Assembly (NCBI GenBank): GCA_034440615.1
Contig: JAOTOM010003677.1
Span: forward strand, 1-64,000
DNA: 64,000 nt
Origin: Ashinkailepas kermadecensis
Lineage: Eukaryota; Arthropoda; Thecostraca; Neolepadidae
Direction of reading: 5' to 3'
Shown here one piece after another: positions 55,313 through 64,000 of this stretch. The position numbers and the translations under genes were made by a program. The notes beneath the pieces are model-generated. The model was not told the DNA's origin. It saw only the letters and a program-made list of their open reading frames with translations, and searched no databases. The stretch's first letter is position 1, and each line of letters begins with the position of its first letter.

Positions 55313-56339
55313 CGGCGCAGACAACGTGACGCGCTGCAAGCTCGCTGTCGGCGCAGTAGACGCTGCGCGCTGGCAAGGGCTGGGTGTGCGCCGCACTTCA
55401 CAGGCGAGCGGCACTGCAACAGATGCCCGAGTCGGCACGCCAGAACAGCTCGGCGTCTGACGCCCCCGGCGTGCTGTCCCGCACCAGGCAAGGCAGACCT
55501 TTGACCTCTGTATGTGCCGGGCTGCCGGTCGGAGACCAGGGAGAAGTCTGTGCTCTGCCCGTGTACTCCGGGGCAATTGGCGCGCCTGTGTTTGGCTTGG
55601 AAGCCGTCATCACAGTCGGCCGACGATGCAGCGTTTTCCCGAGACGCCGGGGCGATGGAGCACTGCCGGTGTCGCATCGCCGGCCGACTTGTGGCCCGAC
55701 TCGGCGAGTCATCTGAGTCGGGCCTACTCGGTCGGAACTTACCGCTGAGAGTCGGCGACTTCGGTGCACGCCAACCATCGCCGGCGGCTACTATCCGCCG
55801 ACAAACCACGAGTTTGTGAACCTCTGCGTAACATTCATTTTGCGCGGACCTTATCGAGCTGCGGGGCGCTGGCAAACCATGAGCCATTGTGCCTATCTTG
55901 TAGCCACCAGGTCTCCAGCTCAGCTCGCACTTGGCGGTTGGAAACGTCGGCTATTTCTTAGCCGCTCTGCGCGTGAGAATAGCGACGCTATCACGCCCGT
56001 CCGGCTCATCGCGTCGCAAAACAAACCACGTCCCCTGCTATCAAGCTGCAGTGTTGCCGCGCTGTCAGCGTTATATTCCCGTAGGGTGCTTTCGGTGGTG
56101 AGTGCTGGTGGTTTCAGTGGCATGTGATTCGCTCACGTAGCTTGCCTATCGGAACTCATGTCACCACTCAAGATGTCAATAACATCTCCAGTGAGCAGAC
56201 ATCTCGAGTGCCCTATCCTCTCATGCCCCTCCCACAGCTGTCCTTCCTGCAGCCTTCCGATGCTCGCATTCTGTGCCGCCAATGGTCGGTCGACGTCGCA
56301 ATTATCTTCTGTGGCGGACGGATAACCCTCTGATGATCC
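55313..56339. other. No recognised gene
   Basis: GC-rich single-copy sequence with overlapping frames on both strands and no conserved domain recognised. In particular, no further kinase exon was found. Confidence 0.4.
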
Positions 56340-56452
56340 TCTGCAATGGTCGGCTGCCCCTCTGATGGTCTGTGGTGATAGTCTGACCCTCTGATGGTCG
56401 CCTGTGGTGACAGTCTGACCATCCGATGGTCTCCTGTGGTGATAGTCTGACC
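56340..56452. repeat. About 31-bp tandem repeat, 3-4 copies
   Basis: Units of CTCTGATGGTCGCCTGTGGT and GATAGTCTGAC with substitutions. Confidence 0.85.
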
Positions 56453-56564
56453 TGGTGATGCCCGGACTAGACCACTGCCAGAGGTACCGTCACCGGTACA
56501 GTTACCAGTACCATGAGCCTCGCGTGCCGCCGGCCGGCCGGGCCGCGTGCCATCACAGACCAGC

Positions 56565-57115
56565 GGCCGGCCGCGGGCCGTGCTGCCTCTGGTGGCAGTG
56601 GGTCGAAGAGCCGTGGCCGGCCGGCCGCGGGCCGTGCTGCCTCTGGTGGCAGTGGGTCGAAGGGCCGTGGCCGGCCGGCCGCGGGCCGTGCTGCCTCTGG
56701 TGGCGGTGGGTCGAAGGGCCGTGGCCGGGTCTGGCGGCGGGGGGCCTCCTGGCTGGCCGGGGGCCGTGCTGCCTCTGGTGGCGGTGGGTCGAAGGGCCGT
56801 GGCCGGCCGGCCGCGGGCCGTGCTGCCTCTGGTGGCAGTGGGTCGAAGGGCCGTGGCCGGCCGGCCGCGGGCCGTGCTGCCTCTGGTGGCAGTGGGTCGA
56901 AGGGCCGTGGCCGGCCGGCCGCGGGCCGTGCTGCCTCTGGTGGCGGTGGGTCGAAGGGCCGTGGCCGGCCGGCCGCGGGCCGTGCTGCCTCTGGTGGCGG
57001 TGGGTCGAAGGGCCGTGGCCGGCCGGCCGCGGGCCGTGCTGCCTCTGGTGGCGGTGGGTCGAAGGGCCGTGGCCGGCCGGCCGCGGGCCGTGCTGCCTCT
57101 GGTGGCGGTGGGTCG
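56565..57115. repeat. 54-bp GC-rich minisatellite, about 10 copies
   Basis: Units of GGGCCGTGCTGCCTCTGGTG, GCGGTGGGTCGAAGGGCCGT and GGCCGGCCGGCCGC. One aberrant unit near 56725-56765 has GGTCTGGCGGCGGGGGGCC. Because the period is a multiple of three, Pro/Arg-rich frames stay open on both strands. Confidence 0.97.
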
Positions 57116-57509
57116 ACGCGCGACGCCGCAGTACGTATCACGTAACGGCGCTGATTTACAATCGCCGCCAGCACACACTGTGCACGGCCCAGTGACCTGC
57201 GTCTGCGCACGCGCTGCTGGGATTCGGCTGACGTGATAGGGGAACCGATTGAAATATTTGAAAGAAGAAAAAGTGGGCATGAAGCTCGTCGGCAGGCTCC
57301 AGCATAGTTAAGCATATTGCCTGCCACCAGTGTCATATTAGGCACTAGGCAGAGATGGGGGAGGCGCCAGGTATGCGAATATGGACACTCGATTTAAACC
57401 GCTTTAGTTTTGTAGTTGGTGCGCAGAATTTGTATCAGCCGCAGCTAAATTCAAAGCCGATATTCACCATTGTTTACATCCGAGGTATAAAAAACGTATA
57501 TAAAAATAG
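57116..57509. other. No recognised feature
   Basis: Single-copy spacer; nothing recognised. Confidence 0.4.
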
Positions 57510-57543
57510 TATGTATATATATATATATATATATATGTATATC
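57510..57543. repeat. Short (TA)n microsatellite
   Basis: GTATG followed by about 13 TA units. Confidence 0.95.
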
Positions 57544-57559
57544 ATTGAGAGATATTAAA

Positions 57560-57665
57560 GTTAAATTGATCTTCACGATCCAGGAACGACTTCAAGTTTT
57601 AAAAATTATAAAGCTATCTTATGACGTTTCGGCCATAGGCCATTGTCAAACTATCACTCGTTGCG
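57560..57665 (-). mobile_element. Possible Penelope-like element remnant
   Basis: On the minus strand: TTTGACAATGGCC, TAT, GGCCGAAACGTCAT. This is a short stem followed by GAAAC, resembling the stem II and GAAA part of the hammerhead motif found at ends of Penelope-like elements. The CTGANGA core is not matched at two of its fixed positions, so this is a resemblance only. No reverse transcriptase or GIY-YIG sequence is nearby. Confidence 0.3.
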
Positions 57666-58930
57666 ATCGGCGAACGGGTCGAAAATTCAAATTATAGACC
57701 ATTAGCAATTTCCCTGGATCCTTTGCCCGCTCTTCTAGTATTTCGACACAATTTCATGCTGACGCCCTCAATTCAACATCAGGACCTGTAAAGCATTGTC
57801 TGACACCTAAATAAACACATCATTCCTCCAGATGCAAAATATTGGAAGCCGCCTCGAATCGGCACTCCCACCACACCAGTGTTAAAGTAATGGTGTCTCA
57901 TTAGGTGTGAGATGTCGAAACGAGTACAGCAGGATGTCGCAATCGCTACGAAAATAATGTAAGTTTAACTACTTGTGGAGTCCTTCAAACCCAGTTCTGA
58001 GACAATTCAGTACATAAGAATGTACCCGTTTTGTGTGTTTGAGAGGTATCTAATTTGGGCATATCGGTATCAACGATAACGGTACAAATACCTATGCTGT
58101 GAACCAGTATTGTATAACATGGCACATGATAGGTAATCCCTTTGCCCGGAATTGTGCCACGGGATGTTCGGTATCGCGATCCCGGATCCGTTATGGTGAG
58201 CATAAGCATGATGCCTATAAATGGGATATTGTTAGAAGCAAGGCATGAAGACTTCGCAAACACGCACCAAGAAGCACGATGTCGATACATCATTGGAAAG
58301 GATGTTGATTCAGTGTTCAGTAAGTGGTATTTTCCACCCTATTTCACGAATAATTCATCACTGCACCACACCGTCCAGACGTCCCTGGTGGTACCCACTT
58401 ATTGTTTTTTAATTCGCTCCTTCATCTCTCCTGGCCTTCTTCCACCCCTCGTCACCTGGGAATCCCTGGTGACGTCCCTGAATGTCCACCTTCGTCTTCT
58501 GCAAACATAGAAATGCATCTAAGTCACATGGGCAGAAATGCTTTGTCTGATCTTTCAATATTGCTTTCCATTTCTCTCTTTTTGACATAGTAGTCTCGAT
58601 AAAATCAGTTGCTAAATATATTAACTGACAAATAACCTTCGTTCCCCTCAAACTGCTTAGTTCCAATCTGATGCAGGTTTATGGGCTATTTCCTGCACCT
58701 TGTATATGAACAAGTTATTCCAAATTCATGCATGGCTGCTCTTCTGAGTTGGATCTGGGATGGGCGTTTTGTTTTCACGAAGTCACGGAGCCGTCAGGGG
58801 GATGGCGCCACTCCAGTCGAGCAGACGCTGTGGCGGGAGTTTGACGTCCACAACACGGCTCTGTCGTCTCCGAGCGGGGCCGGCCCGCTGCTGGCCACCT
58901 TCCAGCCGGCCCACCGGCCGCATTGGGACT
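57666..58930. other. No recognised gene
   Basis: Single-copy, AT-richer sequence with frames up to 120 codons and no recognised motif. Confidence 0.4.
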
Positions 58931-58936
58931 GCTGGA

Positions 58937-58972
58937 CGCGACCAGATCCGACCAGATCCGACCAGATCCGAC
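58937..58972. repeat. 10-bp tandem repeat GACCAGATCC
   Basis: Three to four copies of CGACCAGATC in a row. Confidence 0.95.
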
Positions 58973-59139
58973 CCGCACTGGCGGACACCGGCGCGGGACT
59001 CGGCCGCGTCGCAGCACAGCGACCCGCTCCGACAAGCTTCCCACTTTCGAAAAAGCGTCCCCGCGGCCTTCAGCCAGCTTCTACACCACCAACCTGCACA
59101 CGCCCTCCGGTGTAAACCCGACCGGAGCAACCTGGCCAA

Positions 59140-59350
59140 CACAGCCGGCCGGCCGGCCGCCGGCGCCGCTGCCGCTGCCGGTGACGTCACCGCCGCCGGC
59201 TGTGACGTCACCGCCGGCGGCTCTGCCTGGCCGGGCCAGATGGCGGTGTCGGCGGCGCCGGCCCGGTCGATAGCGGCGGCCGCGTGGCTGCCGCCGCGAG
59301 AGTTGGTGACGTCACCGGCCGCGGCCAGCAGCCAGCTCCAGCAGCTGGCC
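59140..59350. promoter_or_regulatory. CpG-rich patch with three CRE (TGACGTCA) sites
   Basis: Exact TGACGTCA palindromes at 59182-59189, 59203-59210 and 59307-59314 in a stretch dominated by GCCGGC and CCGCCG words. CREs bind CREB/ATF factors. Clusters in CpG-rich DNA are common in promoters. No TATA box or downstream gene was identified, and the first two sites lie in a small repeated GTGACGTCACCGCCG word, so they may be a repeat by-product. Confidence 0.35.
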
Positions 59351-59544
59351 ACGCGCAGACGGCTGCGCCGGCCGGCAGCTGTCGGTGTGTGAACGCCGGC
59401 GGCACGCACAGCCTCCAGGGCGCCAGCTAAAATTAGCCGGAAACAACTGGCACGCCCGTTTGGTTCGGCTAAAGCCAACGCGTTTCCCAGTTCTGATGAT
59501 ATCTGCGCACACGTGTACTGCTGCGGTCTGGCGTGATATGGCGC

Positions 59545-59845
59545 GGTATGGCTGTCAGGTGTGGTCAGGTGCTGGTGCTGCCCGGCCGCCGACAACCAGT
59601 AGTGTGCCTCGGTATGGCTGTCAGGTGTGGTCAGGTACGGGTGCTGCCCGGCCGCCGATAACCAGTGTTGCGCCGCGGTATGCCACGGTGTGGCTGTCAG
59701 GTGTGGTCAGGTACTGGTGCTGCCCGGCCGCCGATAACCAGTATTGTGCCGCGGTATGGCTGTCAGGTGTGGTCAGGTACGGGTGCTGCCCGGCCGCCGA
59801 TAACCAGTGTTGCGCCGCGGTATGCCACGGTGTGGCTGCACTGCA
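59545..59845. repeat. 66-bp minisatellite, about 4.5 copies
   Basis: Units contain GGTATGGCTGTCAGGTGTGG, TCAGGTACGGGTGCTGCCCG and GCCGCCGATAACCAGT. Alternate units have an additional GGTATGCCACGGTGT insert, so a larger dimer period is present. Confidence 0.93.
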
Positions 59846-59867
59846 CGCCCGGGTACCGGCTTCGCTG

Positions 59868-60235
59868 ACCAGTATTGCCGCGGTATGGCGTGATATGGCC
59901 GCCCTGTATGACTGGATACAGGCACCGCCGACCAGTATTGCCGCGGTATGGCGTGGTATGGCCGCCCTGTATGACTGGATACGGGCACCGCCGACCAGTA
60001 TTGCCGCGGTATGTCATGGTATGGCTGCCCTGGGCTCAAGCGCTGTCCCGGGCCGTCCGCCGTCGGCCAGTATTGCCGCAGTATGTCATGGTATGGCTGC
60101 CCTGCGCTCAAGCGCTGGCCCGGGCCGTCCGCCGTCGGCCAGTATTGCCGCGGTATGTCATGGTATGGCTGCCCTGCGCTCAAGCGCTGGCCCGGGCCGT
60201 CCGCCGTCGGCCAGTATTGCCGCGCTCCAACTGAT
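59868..60235. repeat. About 63-bp then 72-bp related minisatellites, 3 copies each
   Basis: The first set has GACCAGTATTGCCGCGGTAT with GGCCGCCCTGTATGACTGGA. The second set has GGCCAGTATTGCCGCGGTAT with CTCAAGCGCTGGCCCGGGCC. Both share the CCAGTATTGCCGCGGTATG core with the preceding array, indicating stepwise evolution of one family. Confidence 0.93.
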
Positions 60236-60417
60236 CTGACTGCCGGCCGGCTGCCAACGCAAACAATGCTCAACAATTCTAACTATGCTGCATCGGCCGA
60301 CCGAACAAGTGGCTGTGACAAGTGTGCGAAACTCTCCGTATGTGCCGCGCCGGAGCCGGTCGCCTCGGCACGAGTCGGACGCATTGTTCCCCAAATGGTG
60401 GCTCTGGCGTCACTGTC

Positions 60418-60640
60418 TGTCCTGTGGTCGGATCTCCTGTGGGCGGATCTCCTGTGGTCGGATCTCCTGTGGTTGGATCACCTGTGGTCGGATCTCCTGT
60501 GGTCGGATCTCCTGTGGTCGGATCACCTGTGGTCGGATCACCTGTGGTCGGATCACCTGTGGTCGGATCTCCTGTGGTCGGATTTCCTGTGGTCGGATCA
60601 CCTGTGGTCGGATCTCCTGTGGTGGGATCTCCGGCGGTAG
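60418..60640. repeat. 15-bp minisatellite, about 14 copies
   Basis: Units of CTGTGGTCGGATCTC or CTGTGGTCGGATCAC in irregular alternation. Confidence 0.97.
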
Positions 60641-60819
60641 CACTCAGTATGTGCCACTGGTTGACTACTCAGCAGAGACTGCTCTGGCAGTAGTAGCGAG
60701 GTGGCGAGTAACACTGAGCTGGGGCGGTGATGGAAGGTGGCGGGCGACACTGAGCTGGGGCGGTGATTGGGAGGTGGCGAGCAATGACGAGCAATGACGA
60801 GCTGGGGGTGTGGAGGACG

Positions 60820-60945
60820 GGCTGGGTATGTGGAGGACGTACTAGGTATCTGGTTGACTGGCTGGGTGTGTGGAGGACGTGCTAGGTATCTGGTTGACTG
60901 GCTGGGTGTGTGGAGGACGTGCTAGGTGTCTGGTTGTCTGGTTAA
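60820..60945. repeat. About 40-bp tandem repeat, 3 copies
   Basis: Units of GGCTGGGTGTGTGGAGGACG and TGCTAGGTATCTGGTTGACT. Confidence 0.92.
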
Positions 60946-60959
60946 TGCGCTGGGTGTGC

Positions 60960-61330
60960 AGCATGCGAGCTGGGTGTATGGTGGGCTGGCTAGATGTATA
61001 ATATAATATGGTGAACTGGCTAGGTGTATAATGTATGGTGGACTGGCTTGGTGTATAATGTATGGCGGACAGGCTAGGTGTATAGTGGACGGATCAGGTG
61101 GATAGTGGACGGGCCATATGTATAGTGGACGGTCTGGATGTGTAGTGGACTGGTCAGGTGTATGGTGGAGGGTCAGGTGCATGGTGCAGCGTCAGGTGTA
61201 TGGTGAATAGGCTGGACGGGTGATTGATTTACGGTGGACGGGCTGTGTGTGTGATTTATGGGTTGGGTGGGTGATTGATGGGCTGGGTGGGTGATTGACG
61301 GGCTGGTATGTGATTGACGGAGCCGGGTGT
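60960..61330. repeat. Degenerate 17-22 bp repeat related to GTGTATAGTGGACGGGC
   Basis: Irregular units with GTGTATAATGTATGGTGGAC and GTGATTGATGGGCTGGGTGG. The words resemble the 20-bp array at 16966 and 19222 but the order is not conserved. Confidence 0.75.
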
Positions 61331-62552
61331 GTGGTTAACCAGCTCGGGGTAAACCCCGACAGGCGCGGGGTAAACCGCAGTGTCGAGCAATGATGACCGA
61401 GCTGACGTTGCTGTTGAGCACCATGGTCTGCCCACTGAGAGGGGAGGGGCAGAGGGCGAGGTGGTCCGACATAGATGAGGTGGAATACTGCGCTGTTATC
61501 GTGGCGACCTCCACATTTGACTTGGGGGAGGGGAGGGGGGACGTAGCAGATGCCATCGTTCAGCACTGTTTCATTGTACATGTGAGAGTGTTAGGGACGT
61601 GATTGTTTTGCGATAGAGTGTGGGATGAGTGAGCCGTGCCAGTGTCCCCAAATGCACTCGAGGTACATACAGTTAAAAATGCGAATCGCCGTATCGAAGC
61701 TTGAAAGCTGGTGCCGCACAACGTGCTTTCGCTTTGCGCTACGGAATCACTTGGTGTGCACCTTTGTTTCCGACACAATGCGAAGGCCGTGTCGCCAAGA
61801 GGCATTACCGACTCATTCATTTCGAGGCTACCGCCCGCTTTCTGGGCGTGTGGAATGTGGATGGACATTGGTGTTATTTACGTTGACTGTATTCTTTCAA
61901 AGGAAAAATAGCTGCAACGTATGAAATGAGATGAAACGCTAAAATAGAAGTCCTGTTGTGGGTGCAAACTGACGGTGCAGTTGCCGCTCCCTTACACACC
62001 CACAGGCCACCACGACCACTACCATCTCGCCGTCCAATGGAGCAGGTAGGCAAACGTCAGTAATTGCCCTCGCGCTTGTCCAATCTAAGTTTGACGACGT
62101 GAGCCTAATCCATTATGGAGTATCTGAGGCCACCACGAAGCGTACATGTGGCAGTGTTCCCAGTGCCACGTTCGGCGTTGCTGCGGGTGCTTCTCGCGCT
62201 TCATCAACACACAGCGTCTCGATGCTGGTCCTGGCACTCCGTGGCGAGACATCAACCATTGGGCACCCCTGCCAGCTTGCCAAACGCCCACAACACCCCA
62301 CGTATCATCGGGTAGCGTCTTGTGCTGCCGACGTCCGCAGCAGACCGGGATGCACTGCGGAGCTGTGGAAGTATGCCCTGCAGGCGTACTTCGTGAACCT
62401 GGAATACCAGCGGAGCGTGTGTCGTGCTTGTGTACGCCGCATCCGGCGGCCTGGCGGCCTGCCCAGCCCACGGCTGGCCTATCTGTCTGCCAAAGAACGG
62501 CCGACGCGAGCACCGCCAGCTTGGTATGGAGGCGGCCAGGTGGCGGTGGTCG
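61331..62552. other. No recognised gene
   Basis: Single-copy sequence; frames up to 140 codons on both strands have no recognised motif. Confidence 0.4.
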
Positions 62553-62937
62553 GCCGGTGTAGTGACTGCTCGAGTATGTGCACGGGTGGGTTCAGGGCGT
62601 GGTCCGGTGTGGGGTGCGCTTCCGTCTGCCGGTGTAGTGACTGCACGAGTATGTGCACGGGTGGGTTCAGGGCGTGGTCCGGTGTGGGGTGCGCTCCCGT
62701 CTGCCGGTGTAGTGACTGCACGAGTATGTGCACGGGTGGGTTCAGGGCGTGGTCCGGTGTGGGGTGCGCTTCCGTCTGCCGGTGTAGTGACTGCACGAGT
62801 ATGTGCACGGGTGGGTTCAGGGCGTGGTCCGGTGTGGGGTGCGCTTCCGTCTGCCGGTGTAGTGACTGCACGAGTATGTGCACGGGTGGGTTCAGGGCGT
62901 GGTCTGGTGTGGGTTGCGCTCCCGTCTGTCGGGTTGC
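62553..62937. repeat. 75-bp minisatellite, 5 copies
   Basis: Units start at 62553, 62628, 62703, 62778 and 62853 with GCCGGTGTAGTGACTGCACG. They continue AGTATGTGCACGGGTGGG and GGTCCGGTGTGGGGTGCGCT. Nearly identical. The array ends next to the LINE relic. Confidence 0.97.
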
Positions 62938-63385
62938 CGCTGCATCATGCCGTTTACCAAGTGACATACCTGGCCGCTGAACTTTACGCCATTTTCCAGG
63001 CCTTTCTAGTTACCAAACATCACCGGAACAGCAACTAAGTCGTTTTCGCCAACTCTCTTGGCAGTGTTTTAGCTATGCATGCACATAACTGGGTCAATAT
63101 CCTGATGCCTGCAATTATACCACCTACAAATATTATGTGCACCTTCCGATACCGGTAGAATTGCGTTCTTCTGCTGGATTCCCAGCTAATTGGATCCCAG
63201 CTTTCCGGGAATAAGGCAACCGACGTTTCCTCCAAGCAGACTGCCATCGGCATTCACCAAATTCGCCTGCGTCAACGTTACACACACATCAGCGTAGTCG
63301 TCATGCGGGCGAGGTGGCAACAAGTTCGCAGCCGTACAATTTGCAAGTTGCGAATTGTAAAACCACTGGTCGAGCTGTAGCGATC
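62938..63385 (+). mobile_element. Relic of an I-type LINE RNase H region
   Basis: Reading across stops and frameshifts gives AAELYAIFQAF, VVFANSLGSVLAM, LDSQLIGSQLSGNKATDVSS and CKLRIVKPLVEL. These match AELYAILQSL, VVFADSLSSLWAM, IPSHVGLAGNEAVDIAS and SKLRVIKPALGM of element E in order. The copy is heavily decayed, with several stops, and no finger, 3' hairpin or tail is left. Confidence 0.8.
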
Positions 63386-63828
63386 CTCCCTTCTCCCTCC
63401 GTCCAGTGTGCCGGGGAAGCGGCTTCGCACCGTCAGCGGATGGACCACCACACACTCGCGACAAACGGGTCACCTGGTCTATGGCAGTCACCGCCAAGCG
63501 GGTGCGAAGTAGTGCTCCTCTCCATTGACACGAGCCTGTCGGCTGTGCGATTCCAAAACGTGCACTCTGACGTTTTATTGGGCATCGCAGCTATGCCATC
63601 CATGCCTGTGAAATGCTAGCTCAACACTCGTCAACCGTAGCATGATGCCATATTCTTCACGGTCAACGAGCACAGTTCGATATCTGCATGCACTATTTAA
63701 TCAAATTGCCCGGGTATGCCGTCCGACGCCAGCAGCCCACGCCGTCGCCCTACTGACGGGCAAACACCGCGTCTGTGAAACCCCACCATTGGCAGACGAA
63801 GACCCCCTGTGCAAGCCACAATCACCCA
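63386..63828. other. No recognised feature
   Basis: Single-copy spacer; nothing recognised. Confidence 0.4.
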
Positions 63829-64000
63829 CAGGCAAGGACCACGTGAGTGACACGCCCTCCGCCCCCCAGGCAAGGACCACGTGTGTGACATGCCCTCCAC
63901 CCACAGGCAAGGACCACGTGTGTGACACGCCCTCCGCCCCCAGGCAAGGACCACGTGTGTGACATGCCCTCCACCCACAGGCAAGGACCACGTGTGTGAC
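63829..64000. repeat. 37-bp minisatellite running off the right edge
   Basis: Units of CAGGCAAGGACCACGTGTGT and GACAYGCCCTCCRCCC, about 4.5 copies within the window. Each has a CACGTG word. Confidence 0.95.

Noticed and set aside
56213..57345. Long Pro/Arg-rich frames at the 54-bp array
   Set aside because: Open on both strands in several frames because of the GC-rich 54-bp unit; no protein family resemblance.

Overview
The window looks like an arthropod nuclear genome, possibly a crustacean. The main reason is two exons of a tau-tubulin kinase of the arthropod (Asator) type, with spliceosomal introns, at 50588-50732 and 53471-53618 on the plus strand. The rest is dominated by non-LTR retrotransposons and by an exceptional density of GC-rich minisatellites. 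By my own rough hand tally, tandem arrays make up about 30% of the sequence and retroelements about another 30%. I see no tRNA or rRNA gene, CRISPR array or bacterial-style operon. The assignment below arthropod level is a guess.

Layout. Positions 1-6500 hold anonymous sequence, a CR1-like 3' end (1211-1385) and several minisatellites. Positions 6557-11361 hold three 5'-truncated copies of I-superfamily LINEs (A, B, C), with B and C sitting inside a 21-bp minisatellite. Positions 12391-16855 are two giant adjacent arrays (71-74 bp and 45 bp units). Positions 16966-19430 are a CR1-like element on the minus strand embedded in a 20-bp minisatellite. Positions 19555-29042 are almost continuous arrays, including a very degenerate higher-order repeat at 26990-28440. 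Positions 29085-35177 are a nest of LINEs: element D inserted into the tail of F with a near-perfect 15-bp target duplication, and fragment G replacing the middle of D. Positions 36297-41520 are further arrays. Positions 43102-49669 are a full-length I-type LINE (E) with a perfect 13-bp target-site duplication and an uninterrupted ORF2.

Positions 49845-53618 are the kinase locus. The first exon is preceded by a 33-bp array split by a tRNA-derived SINE. Its splice donor is itself the start of a 34-bp tandem repeat, and the 2.7 kb intron is largely (TA)n and GGT-rich arrays. Positions 53619-64000 are presumably a further intron or flanking sequence, filled with arrays, a possible Penelope-like remnant, a CpG-rich patch with three CRE motifs, and a LINE relic near 63000.

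How the parts relate. The LINE copies share a C-rich/G-rich 5'-terminal hairpin (D and E) and a 3'-terminal hairpin followed by short tandem tails. The SINE ends with a similar module, which suggests that the LINE machinery mobilises it. Retroelements and minisatellites are repeatedly interleaved: three arrays are split by a retroelement. The very long open frames across the arrays are by-products of stop-free repeat units and were not called as genes.
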